From: Colletes latitarsis | Lineage: Eukaryota > Arthropoda > Insecta > Hymenoptera > Colletidae | Assembly: GCF_051014445.1 (NCBI RefSeq) | Contig: NC_135136.1 | Coordinates: 17,378,001-17,442,000 of the forward strand | Length of the DNA: 64,000 nucleotides | Direction of reading: 5' to 3' | In this document: positions 1 through 11,905 of the stretch, piece after piece | Layout: each line of letters opens with the position of its first letter | Numbering within the stretch: the first letter of the stretch is position 1 | Program-made: the position numbers and the translations under genes | The notes under the pieces: model-generated | What the model saw: only the letters and a program-made list of their open reading frames with translations | Databases searched by the model: none | Told to the model about the DNA's origin: nothing

Positions 1-950
1 GCGAAAAATGCGAAAGTACGAGCCAGATGAGGGCAAATACCAGACCTAACCCAGACATAAACGGCGTTATCCTCTAAAATACTAACTGAAACCAGGTTTA
101 ATTGACTGTTTCAGTGTGGTACCGCATTACTACGTGATCCAAACCAGAAAAAGGCCAGCATTTGGCCAACAAGTACGCGAAAAATGCGAAAGTACGAGCC
201 AGATGAGGGCAAATACCAGAACTAACCCAGACATAACCGGCATTATCCTCTAAAATATTAATCGGAACCAGGTTTAATTGACCGTTTCAGTGTGGTACCA
301 CATTACTACGTGATCCAAACCAAAAAAAACCCAGGATCTTGCCAACAAGTATGCGAAAAATGCGAAAGTACGAGGCAGATGATTGCAAATACCAGAACTA
401 ACCCAGACGTTACCTGCGTTATCCTCTAAAATACTATTCGGAACCAGCTTTTATTGACTGTTTCAGTGTGGTACCACATTACTACGTGATCCAAAACAGA
501 AAAAGCCCAGTATCTGGCCAACAAGTATGCGAAAAATGCGAAAGTACGAGCCAGATGTGGGCAAATTCCAGAGCTAGCCCAGACATAAGCGGCGTTATCC
601 TCTAAAATATTAATCGCAACCAGGTTTACTTGACCGTTCCGGTGTGGTACCGCATTACTACGTGATCCAAACCAGAAAAAGGCCAGGATCTGGCCAACAA
701 GTATGCGAAAAATGCGAAAGTACGAGCCAGATGAGGGCAATTCCCAGACCTAACCGAGACATAACCGGCGTTATCCTCTAAAATATTAATCGCTACCAGG
801 TTTAATTGACTGCTTCGGTGTGGTACCGCATTACTACGTGATCCAAACCAGAAAAAGGCCAGGATCTGGCCAACAAGTATGTGAAAAATGCGAAAGTACG
901 AGCCAGATGAGGGCAAATACCAGACCTAACCCAGACATAACCGGCGTTAA
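1..950. repeat. 21-monomer higher-order repeat, copy 1 (cut by window edge)
   Basis: This stretch matches 3,694-4,643 at a constant spacing of 3,693 bp (21 monomers less 3 bp). Both copies share private variants such as gacataaacggcg near their start and agcccagtatctgg further on. Similarity drops to ordinary inter-monomer level near 940. The left limit is unknown because the window starts inside the block. Confidence 0.82.
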
Positions 951-3693
951 CCTCTAAAATATTAATCGGGACCAGGTTTAATTGACTGTTTCAGTGTGGT
1001 ACCACATTACTACGTGATCCAAACCAAAAAAAGCCCAGGATCTTGCCAACAAGTATGCGAAAAATGCGAAAGTATGAGCCAGATGATTGCAAATACCAGA
1101 ACTAACCCAGATATAACCAGCGTTATCTTCTTAAATATTAATCGGAACCAGGTTTAATTGACTGCTTCAGTGTGGTACCTCATTACTATGTGGTCCAAGC
1201 CAGAAAAAGGTCAGGATCTGCCCAACCAGTAAGCGAAAAATGCGAAAGTACGAGCCAGATGAGGACAAATACCAGACCTAACCCAGACATAACCGGCGTT
1301 ATCCTCTAAAATATTAATCGGAACTAGGTTTAATTGACTGTTCCGGTGTGGTACCGCATTACTACGTGATCCAAACCAGAAAAAGGCCAGGATCCTGCCT
1401 ACAAGTATGCGAAAAATGCGAAAGTACGAGCCAGATGAGGGCAAATACCAGACCTAACCCAGACATAACCGGCGTTATCCTCTAAAATATTAATCGGGAC
1501 CAGGTTTAATTGACTGTTTCAGTGTGGAACGACATTACGACGGTATCCAAACCACTAAAAACCCAAGATCTGGCCAACAAGTACGCGAAAATTGCGAAAG
1601 TATGAGCCAGATGATTGCAAATACCAGAACTAACCCAGACGTAACCTGCGTTATCCTCCAAAATACTATTCGGAACTAGATTCTATTGACTGTTTCAGTG
1701 TGATACCACATTACTACGTGGTCGAAGCCAGAAAAAGGCCAGGATCTGGCCAACAAGTATGCGAAAAATGCGAAAATACGAGCTAGATGACGGCAAATCC
1801 CAGACCTAACCGAGACATAACCGGCGTTATCCTCTAAATATTAATCGCAACCAGGTTTACTTGACTGTTTCGTTGTGTGGTACCGCATTACCACGTGATC
1901 CAATCCAGAAAAAGGCCAGGATCTGGCCAACAAGTTTGCGAAAAACGCGAAAGTACGAGCCAGATGAGGGCAAATACCAGACCTAACCCAGACATAACTG
2001 GCGTTATCCTCTAAAATACTAACTGAAACCAGGTTTAATTGACTGTTTCAGTGTGGTACCGCATTACTACGTGATCCAAACCAGAAAAAGGCCAGCATTT
2101 GGCCAACAAGTATGCGAAAAATGCGAAAGTACGAGCCAGATGAGGGCAAATACCAGACCTAACCCAGACATAACCGGCATTATCCTCTAAAATATTAATC
2201 GGAACCAGGTTTAATTGACCGTTTCAGTGTGGTACCACATTACTACGTGATCCAAACCAAAAAAAACCCAGGATCTTGCCAACAAGTATGCGAAAAATGC
2301 GAAAGTACGAGCCAGATGAGGGCAAATACTAGAACTAACCCAGACGTTACCTGCGTTATCCTCTAAAATAATAATCGCAACCAGGTTTAATTGTCTGTTT
2401 CGTTGTGGATCCACATTACTACGGGATCCAAACCAGAAAAAGCCCAGGATCTGGCCAACAAGTATGCGAGAAATGCGAAAGTATGAGCCAGATGAGGGCA
2501 AATCCCAGACCTAACCGAGACATAACCGGCGTTATCCTCTAAATATTAATTGCAACCAGGTTTACTTGACTGTTTCGGTGTGGTACCGCATTACCACGTG
2601 ATCCAATCCAGAAAAAGGCCAGGATCTGGCCAACAAGTTTACGAAAAATGCGAAAGTACGAGACAGATGAGGGCAAATACCAGACCTAACCCAGACATAA
2701 CCGGCGTTATCCTATAAAATACTAACTGAAACCAGGTTTAATTGACTGTTTCAGTGCGGTACCGCATTACTACGTGATCCAAACCAGCAAAAGGCCAGGA
2801 TCTGGCCAACAAGTATGCCAAAGTTGCGAAAGTACGAGCCAGATGAGGGTAAATACCAGAACTAACCCAGACGTAACCTGCGTTATCCTCTAAAATACTA
2901 TTCGGAACCAGCTTTTATTGACTCTTTCAGTGTGGTACCACATTACTACGTGATCCAAACGAAAAAAAGCCCAGGATCTGGCCAACATGTATGCGAAAAA
3001 TGCCAATACGAGCCAGGTGACGGCAAATCCCAGACCCACGCGAGACATAACCGGCGTTATCCTCTAAAATAATAATCGCAACCAGGTTTAATTGACTGCT
3101 TCGGTGTGGAACTTCATTACTACGGGATCCAAACCAGAAAAAACCAAAGATCTGGTCAACAAGTACGCGAAAAACGCGAAAGTATGAGCCAGATGATTGC
3201 AAATACCAGAACTAACCCAGACGTAACCTGCGTTATCCTCTAAAATACTATTCGGAACCAGCTTTTATTGACTGTTTCAGTGTGGTACCACATTACTACG
3301 TGATCCAAACCAAAAAAAGCCCAGACTCTTGCCAACAAGTATGCGAAAAATGCGAAAGTACGAGCCAGATAATTGCAAATAACAGAACTAACCCAGACAT
3401 AACCAGCGTTATCCTCTAAAATAATAATTGCAACCAGGTTTAATTGACTGCTTCGGTGTGGTACCGCATTACTACGTGATCCCAATCAGAGAAAGCCCAG
3501 GATCTTGCCAACAAGTAGGCGAAAAATGCGAATGTACGAGCCAGATGAGGGCAAATCCCAGACCTAACCGAGACATAACCGGCGTTATCCTCTAAATATT
3601 AATCGCAACCAGGTTTACTTGACTGTTTCGGTGTGGTACCGCATTACCACGTGATCCAATCCAGAAAAAGGCCAGGATCTGGCCAACAAGTTT

Positions 3694-4643
3694 GCGAAAA
3701 ATGCGAAAGTACGAGCCAGATGAGGGCAAATACCAGACCTAACCCAGACATAAACGGCGTTATCCTCTAAAATACTAACTGAAACCAGGTTTAATTGACT
3801 GTTTCAGTGTGGTACCGCATTACTACGTGATCCAAACCAGAAAAAGGCCAGCATTTGGCCAACAAGTACGCGAAAAATGCGAAAGTACGAGCCAGATGAG
3901 GGCAAATACCAGAACTAACCCAGACATAACCGGCATTATCCTCTAAAATATTAATCGGAACCAGGTTTAATTGACCGTTTCAGTGTGGTACCACATTACT
4001 ACGTGATCCAAACCAAAAAAAACCCAGGATCTTGCCAACAAGTATGCGAAAAATGCGAAAGTACGAGGCAGATGATTGCAAATACCAGAACTAACCCAGA
4101 CGTTACCTGCGTTATCCTCTAAAATACTATTCGGAACCAGCTTTTATTGACTGTTTCAGTGTGGTACCACATTACTACGTGATCCAAAACAGAAAAAGCC
4201 CAGTATCTGGCCAACAAGTATGCGAAAAATGCGAAAGTACGAGCCAGATGTGGGCAAATTCCAGAGCTAGCCCAGACATAAGCGGCGTTATCCTCTAAAA
4301 TATTAATCGCAACCAGGTTTACTTGACCGTTCCGGTGTGGTACCGCATTACTACGTGATCCAAACCAGAAAAAGGCCAGGATCTGGCCAACAAGTATGCG
4401 AAAAATGCGAAAGTACGAGCCAGATGAGGGCAATTCCCAGACCTAACCGAGACATAACCGGCGTTATCCTCTAAAATATTAATCGCTACCAGGTTTAATT
4501 GACTGCTTCGGTGTGGTACCGCATTACTACGTGATCCAAACCAGAAAAAGGCCAGGATCTGGCCAACAAGTATGTGAAAAATGCGAAAGTTCGAGCCAGA
4601 TGAGGGCAAATACCAGACCTAACCCAGACATAACCGGTGTTCC
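3694..4643. repeat. 21-monomer higher-order repeat, copy 2
   Basis: This is the partner of 1-950, spacing 3,693 bp. It shares the gacataaacggcg variant and the tagcccagacataagcgg variant with the first copy. The right end is where copy 1 reads ggcgttaacctc and copy 2 reads ggtgttcccctc. Confidence 0.82.
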
Positions 4644-4710
4644 CCTCTAAAATATTAATCGGAACCAGGTTTAATTGACTGTTTCAGTGTGGTACCACAT
4701 TACTACGTGA

Positions 4711-5085
4711 TCCAAACTAAAAAAAGCCCATAATCTTGCCAACAAGTATGCGAAAAATGCGAAAGTACGAGCCAGATGATTGCAAATACCAGAACTAACC
4801 CAAACATAACCAGCGTTATCCTCTAAAATATTAATCGCCACCAGCTCTTATTCACCGTTTCAGAGTGGTACCACATTACAACGTGATCCAAACCAGAAAA
4901 AGGCCAGGATCTGGCCAACAAGTATGCGAAAAATGCGAAAATACGAGCCAGATGAGGGCAAATACCAGACCTAACCCAGACATAACCGGCGTCATCCCCT
5001 AAAATATTCATCCCAACCAGGTTTAATTGACTGTTTCGGTGTGGAACCACATTACTACGGGATCCAAACCAGAAAAAGCCCAGGA
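4711..5085. repeat. Short block shared with 11,392-11,766
   Basis: About two monomers match 11,392-11,766 at spacing 6,681 bp. Both have the rare combination of cccataatcttgcc, caccagctcttattcacc and a core reading cagagtggtacc. The spacing equals 38 monomers less 7 bp. Confidence 0.75.
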
Positions 5086-5400
5086 TCTGGCCAAGAAGCA
5101 TGCGAAAAACGCGATAGTATGAGCCAGATAATTGCAAACACCAGAACTAACCCAGACATAACCAGCGTTATCCTCTAAAATACTAATCGGAACCAGGTTT
5201 AATTGACTGTTTCAGTGTGGTACCGCATTACTACGTGATCCAAACCAGAAAAAGGCCAGCATTTGGCCAACAAGTATGCGAAAAATGCGAAAGTACGAGC
5301 CAGATGAGGGCAAATACCAGACCTAACCCTGACATAACCGGCATTATCCTCTAAAATATTAATCGGAACCAGGTTTAATTGACCGTTTCAGTGTGGTACC

Positions 5401-8400
5401 GCATTACCACGTGATCCAATCCAGAAAAAGGCCAGGATCTGGCCAACAAGTTTGCGAAAAATGCGAAAGTACGAGCCAGATGAGGGCAAATACCAGACCT
5501 AACCCAGACATAACTGGCGTTATCCTCTAAAATACTAACTGAAACCAGGTTTAATTGACTGTTTCAGTGTGGTACCGCATTACTACGTGATCCAAACCAG
5601 AAAAAGGCCAGCATTTGGCCAACAAGTATGCGAAAAATGCGAAAGTACGAGCCAGATGAGGGCAAATACCAGACCTAACCGAGACATAACCGGCATTATC
5701 CTCTAAAATATTAATCGGAACCAGGTTTAATTGACCGTTTCAGTGTGGTACCACATTACTACGTGATCCAAACCAAAAAAAACCCAGGATCTTGCCAACA
5801 AGTATGCGAAAAATGCGAAAGTACGAGGCGGATGATTGCAAATACCAGAACTAACCCAGACGTTACCTGCGTTATCCTCTAAAATACTATTCGGAACCAG
5901 CTTTTATTGTCTGTTTCAGTGTGGTACCACATTACTACGTGATCCAAAACAGAAAAAGCCCAGTATCTGGCCAACAAGTATGCGAAAAATGCGAAAGTAC
6001 GAGCCAGATGTGGGCAAATTCCAGACCTAGCCCAGACATAACCGGCGTTATCCTCTAAAATATTAATCGCAACCAGGTTTAATTGTCTGTTTCGTTGTGG
6101 ATCCACATTACTACGGGATCCAAACCAGAAAAAGGCCAGGATCTGGCCAACAAGTATGCGAAAAATGCGAAAGTACGAGCCAGATGATGGCAAATCCCAG
6201 ACCTAACCGAGACATAACCGGCGTTATCCTCTAAAATATTAATCGCAACCAGGTTTAATTGACTGTTTCAGTGTGGTACCACATTACTACGAGATCCAGA
6301 TCAAAAAAAGCCCAGGATCTTGCCAACAAGTATGCGAAAAATGCGAAAATACGAGCCAGATAACGGCAAATCCCAGAACTACCCGAGATATAACCGGCGT
6401 TATCCACTAAAATATTAATCGCAACCAGGTTTAATTGACTGTTTCGGTGTGGAACTTCATTACTACGGGATCCAAACCGGAAAAAGGCCAGGATCTGGCA
6501 AAGAAGTATACGAAATCGCGAAAGTATGAGCCAGATGGTTGCAAATACCAGAACTAACCCAGACATAACCAGCGTCATCCTCTAAAATACTATTCGGAAC
6601 CAGCTTCTATTGACTGTTTCTGTGTGGTACCATATTACTACGTGATCCAAACCTGAAAAAACCCTGGATCTGGCCAAGAAGTATGCGAAAAACGCGATAG
6701 TATGAGCCAGATAATTGCAAATACCAGAACTAACCCAGACATAACCAGCGTTATCCTCTAAAATACTAATCGGAACCAGCTTTTATTGACTGTTTCAGTG
6801 TGGTACCACATTACTACGTGATCCAAACCAGAAAATGCCCAGGATCCGGACAACAAGTATGCGAGAAATGCGAAAGTATGAGCCAGATGAGGGCAAATCC
6901 CAGACCTAATCGAGTCATAACCGGCGTTATCCTCTAAAATATTAATCGCAACCAGGTTTACTTGACTGTTCCGGTGTGGTACCGCATTACTGCGTGATCC
7001 AAACCAGAAAAAGGCCAAGATCTGGCCAACAAGTATGTGAAAAATGCGAAAGTATGAGCCAGATGATTGCAAATACCATAACTAACCCAGACATAACCAG
7101 CGTTATCCTCTAAAACATTAATCGGCACCAGCTCTTATTCACCGTTTCAGAGTGGTACCACATTACAACGTGACCCAAACCAGAAAAAGGCCAGGATCTG
7201 GCCAACAAGTATGCGAAAAATTCGAAAATACGAGCCAGATGAGGGCAAATACCAGACCTAACCCACACATAACCGGCGTTATCCCCTAAAATATTCATCC
7301 CAACCAGGTTTAATTGACTGTTTCGGTGTGGCACCCCATTACCACGTGATCCAATCCAGAAAAAGGCCAGGATCTGGCCAACAAGTTTGCGAAAAATGCG
7401 AAAGAACGAGCCAGATGAGGGCAAATACCAGAACTAACCCAGACATAACCAGCGTTATCCTCTAAAGTACTAATCGGAAGCAGCTTTTATTGACTGTTTC
7501 AGTGTGGTACCACATTACTACGTGATCCAAACCAGAAAAAGCCCAGGAACTGGCCAACAAGTATGCGAGAAATGCGAAAGTATGAGCCAGATGAGGGCAA
7601 ATCCCAGACCTAACCGAGACATAACCGGCGTTATCCTCTAAATATTAATCGCAACCAGGTTTACTTGACTGTTTCGGTGTGGTACCGCATTACCACGTGA
7701 TCCAATCCAGAAAAACGCCAGGATCTGGCCAACAAGTTTGCGAAAAATGCGAAAGTACGAGCCAGATGAGGGCAAATACCAGACCTAACCCAGACATAAC
7801 CGGCGTTATCCTATAAAATACTAACTGAAACCAGGTTTAATTGACTGTTTCAGTGTGGTACCGCATTACTACGTGATCCAAACCAGAAAAAGGCCAGGAT
7901 CTGGCCAACAAGTATGCGAAAAACGCGAAAGTATGAGCCAGATGATTGCAAATACCAGAACTAACCCAGACGTAACCTGCGTTATCCTCTAAAATACTAT
8001 TCGGAACTAGCTTTTATTGACTGTTTCAGTGTGGTACCACATTACTACGTGATCCAAACCAAAAAAAGCCCAGGATCTTGCCAACAAGTATGCGAAAAAT
8101 GCGAAAGTACGAGCCAGATAATTGCAAATAACAGAACTAACCCAGACATAACCAGCGTTATCCTCTAAAATAATAATTGCAACCAGGTTTAATTGACTGC
8201 TTCGGTGTGGTACCGCATTACTACGTGATCCCAACCAGAGAAAGCCCAGGATCTTGCCAACAAGTATGCGAAAAATGCGAAAGTACGAGCCAGATAATTG
8301 CAAATAACAGAACTAACCCAGACATAACCAGCGTTATCCTCTAAAATAATAATTGCAACCAGGTTTAATTGACTGCTTCGGTGTGGTACCGCATTACTAC

Positions 8401-9830
8401 GTGATCCCAACCAGAGAAAGCCCAGGATCTTGCCAACAAGTAGGCAAAAAATGCGAATGTACGAGCCAGATGAGGGCAAATCCCAGACCTAACCGAGACA
8501 TAACCGGCGTTATCCTCTAAATATTAATCGCAACCAGGTTTACTTGACTGTTTCGGTGTGGTACCGCATTACCACGTGATCCAATCCAGAAAAAGGCCAG
8601 GATCTGGCCAACAAGTTTGCGAAAAATGCGAAAGAACGAGCCAGATGAGGGCAAATACCAGACCTAACCCAGACATAACCGGCGTTATCCTCTAAAATAC
8701 TAACTGAAACCAGGATTAATTGACTGTTTCAGTGTGGTACCGCATTACTACGTGATCCAAACCAGAAAAAGGCCAGCATTTGGCCAACAAGTATGCGAAA
8801 AATGCGAAAGTACGAGCCAGATGAGGGCAAATACCAGACCTAACCCAGACATAACCGGCATTATCCTCTAAAATATTAATCGGAACCAGGTTTAATTGAC
8901 CGTTTCAGTGTGGTACGACATTACTACGTGATCCAAACCAAAAAAAACCCAGGATCTTGCCAACAAGTATGCGAAAAATGCGAAAGTACGAGGCAGATGA
9001 TTGCAAATACCAGAACTAACCCAGACGTTACCTGCGTTATCCTCTAAAATACTATTCGGAACCTGCTTTTATTGACTGTTTCAGTGTGGTACCACATTAC
9101 TACGTGATCCAAACGAAAAAAAGCCCAGGATCTGGCCAACATGTATGCGAAAAATGCGAATACGAGCCAGGTGACGGCAAATCCCAGACCCACGCGAGAC
9201 ATAACCGGCGTTATCCTCTAAAATAATAATCGCAACCAGGTTTAATTGACTGTTTCGGTGTGGAACTTCATTACTACGGGATCCGAACCAGAAAAAACCA
9301 ATGATCTGGTCAACAAGTATGCGAAAAACGCGAAAGTATGAGCCAGATGATTGCAAATACCAGAACTAACCCAGACGTAACCTGCGTTATCCTCTAAAAT
9401 ACTATTCGGAACCAGCTTTTATTGACTGTTTCAGTGTGGTACCACATTACTACGTGATCCAAACCAAAAAAAACCCAGGATCTTGCCAACAAGTATGCGA
9501 AAAATGCGAAAGTACGAGGCAGATGATTGCAAATACCAGAACTAACCCAGACGTTACCTGCGTTATCCTCTAAAATACTATTCGGAACCAGCTTTTATTG
9601 ACTGTTTCAGTGTGGTACCACATTACTACGTGATCCCAACCAGAGAAAGCCCAGGATCTTGCCAACAAGTAGGCGAAAAATGCGAATGTACGAGCCAGAT
9701 GAGGGCAAATCCCAGACCTAACCGAGACATAACCGGCGTAATCCTCTAAATATTAATCGCAACCAGGTTTACTTGACTTTTTCGGTGTGGTACCGCATTA
9801 CCACGTGATCCAATCCAGAAAAAGGCCAGG
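5401..9830. repeat. Large higher-order block, copy 1 (37-monomer spacing)
   Basis: This block matches 11,906-16,160. Spacing is 6,505 bp over the first ~2.9 kb and 6,329 bp afterwards, because one 176-bp monomer around 8,127-8,303 is present twice here and once in the partner. Shared private variants include ccagatcaaaaaaag, a caatccagaaaaacgcc monomer and gatccaaacgaaaaaaag. Confidence 0.85.
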
Positions 9831-11905
9831 ATCTTGCCAACAAGTATGCGAAAAATGCGAAAGTACGAGGCAGATGATTACAAATACCAGAACTAACCCA
9901 GACGTTACCTGCGTTATCCTCTAAAATACTATTCGGAACCAGCTTTTATTGACTGTTTCAGTGTGGTGCCACATTACTACGTGATCCAAAACAGAAAAAG
10001 CCCAGTATCTGGCCAACAAGTATGCGAAAAATGCGAAAGTACAAGCCAGATGTGGGCAAATTCCAGACTTAGCCCAGACATAACCGGCGTTATCCTCTAA
10101 AATATTAATCGCAACCTGGTTTAATTGTCTGTTTCGTTGTGGATCCACATTACTACGGGATCCAAACCAGAAAAAGGCCAGGATCTGGACATCAAGTATG
10201 CGAAAAATGCGAAAGTACGAGCCAGATGATGGCAAATCCCAGACCTAACCGAGGCATAACCGGCGTTATCCTCTAAAATATTAATCGCAACCAGGTTTAA
10301 TTGACTGTTTCAGTGTGGTACCACATTACTACGAGATCCAGACCAAAAAAAGCCCAGGATCTTGCCAACAAGTATGCGAAAAATGCGAAAATACGAGCCA
10401 GATAACGGCAAATCCCAGAACTACCCGAGACATAACCGGCGTTATCCACTAAAATATATATCGCAACCAGGTTTAATTGACTGTTTCGGTGTGGAACTTC
10501 ATTACTACGGGATCCAAACCAGAAAAAGGCCAGGATCTGGCAAACAAGTATACGAAATCGCGAAAGTATGAGCCAGATAATTGCAAATACCGGAACTAAC
10601 CCAGACATAACCAGCGTCATCCTCTAAAATACTATTCGGAACCAGCTTCTATTGACTGTTTCTGTGTGGTACCATATTACTACGTGATCCAAACCTGAAA
10701 AAACCCTGGATCTGGCCAAGAAGTATGCGAAAAACGCGATAGTATGAGCCAGATAATTGCAAATACCAGAACTAACCCAGCCATAACCAGCGTTATCCTC
10801 TAAAATACTAATCGGAACCAGCTTTTATTGACTGATTCAGTGTGGTACCACATTACTACGTGATCCAAACCAGAAAAAGCCCAGGATCCGGCCAACAAGT
10901 ATGCGAGAAATGCGAAAGTATGACCCAGATGAGGGCAAATCCCAGACCTAACCGAGACATAACCGGCGTTATCCTCTAAAATATTAATCGCAACCAGGTT
11001 TACTTGACTGTTCCGGTGTGGTACCGCATTACTACGTGATCCAAACCAGAAAAAGGCCAGGATCTGGCCAACAAGTATGCGAAAAATGCGAAAGTACGAG
11101 CCAGATGAGGGCAAATACCAGACCTAACCCAGACATAACCGGCGCTATCCACTAAAATATTAATCGGAACCAGGTTTAATTGACTGTTTCAGTGTCGCAC
11201 CAAATTACTACGTGGTCCAAGCCAGCAAAAGGCCAGGATCTGGCCAACAAGTATGCGAAAAATGCGAAAGTACGAGCCAGATGAGGGCAAATCCCAGACC
11301 TAACCGAGACATAACCGGCGTTATCCTCTAAAATATTAATCGCTACCAGGTTTAATTGACTGTTTCGGTGTGGTACCGCATTACTACGTGATCCAAACTA
11401 AAAAAAGCCCATAATCTTGCCAACAAGTATGCGAAAAATGCGAAAGTACGAGCCAGATGATTGCAAATACCAGAACTAACCCAAACATAACCAGCGTTAT
11501 CCTCTAAAATATTAATCGCCACCAGCTCTTATTCACCGTTTCAGAGTGGTACCACATTACAACGTGATCCAAACCAGAAAAAGGCCAGGATCTGGCCAAC
11601 AAGTATGCGAAAAATGCGAAAATACGAGCCAGATGAGGGCAAATACCAGACCTAACCCAGACATAACCGGCGTCATCCCCTAAAATATTCATCCCAACCA
11701 GGTTTAATTGACTGTTTCGGTGTGGAACCACATTACTACGGGATCCAAACCAGAAAAAGCCCAGAATCTGGCCAAGAAGCATGCGAAAACTGCGAAAGTA
11801 CGAGCCAGATGAGGACAAATACCAGACCTAACCCAGACATAACCGGCGTTATACTCTAAAATATTAATCGGAACTAGGTTTAATTGCCGGTTTCGGTGTG
11901 GTACC

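Noticed and set aside
426..740. Recurrent minus-strand open frames of 62-107 codons in the satellite (typical start MPSSGSYFRIFRI or MQSSGSYFRVFRI)
   Set aside because: They recur because the monomer lacks stops in some frames. The monomer is 176 bp, so each frame reads the next copy out of phase, and the same DNA is translated two ways within one frame. No ribosome-binding, splice or promoter context is seen, and changes between copies look neutral.
3000..3010. A short deletion in the duplicated atgcgaaa segment (monomers near 3,000, 9,155, 15,485 and 18,650) as an insertion scar
   Set aside because: It is a small loss of about 6 bases shared by copies of one higher-order block, best explained as a single old slippage event between the two atgcgaaa repeats.
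5836..6030. Plus-strand open frames in the satellite (64-108 codons, also near 10,362, 34,790, 38,572, 53,259 and 61,630)
   Set aside because: Same reason: repeat-derived open stretches, scattered, without conserved domains, present only where monomer variants remove a stop.
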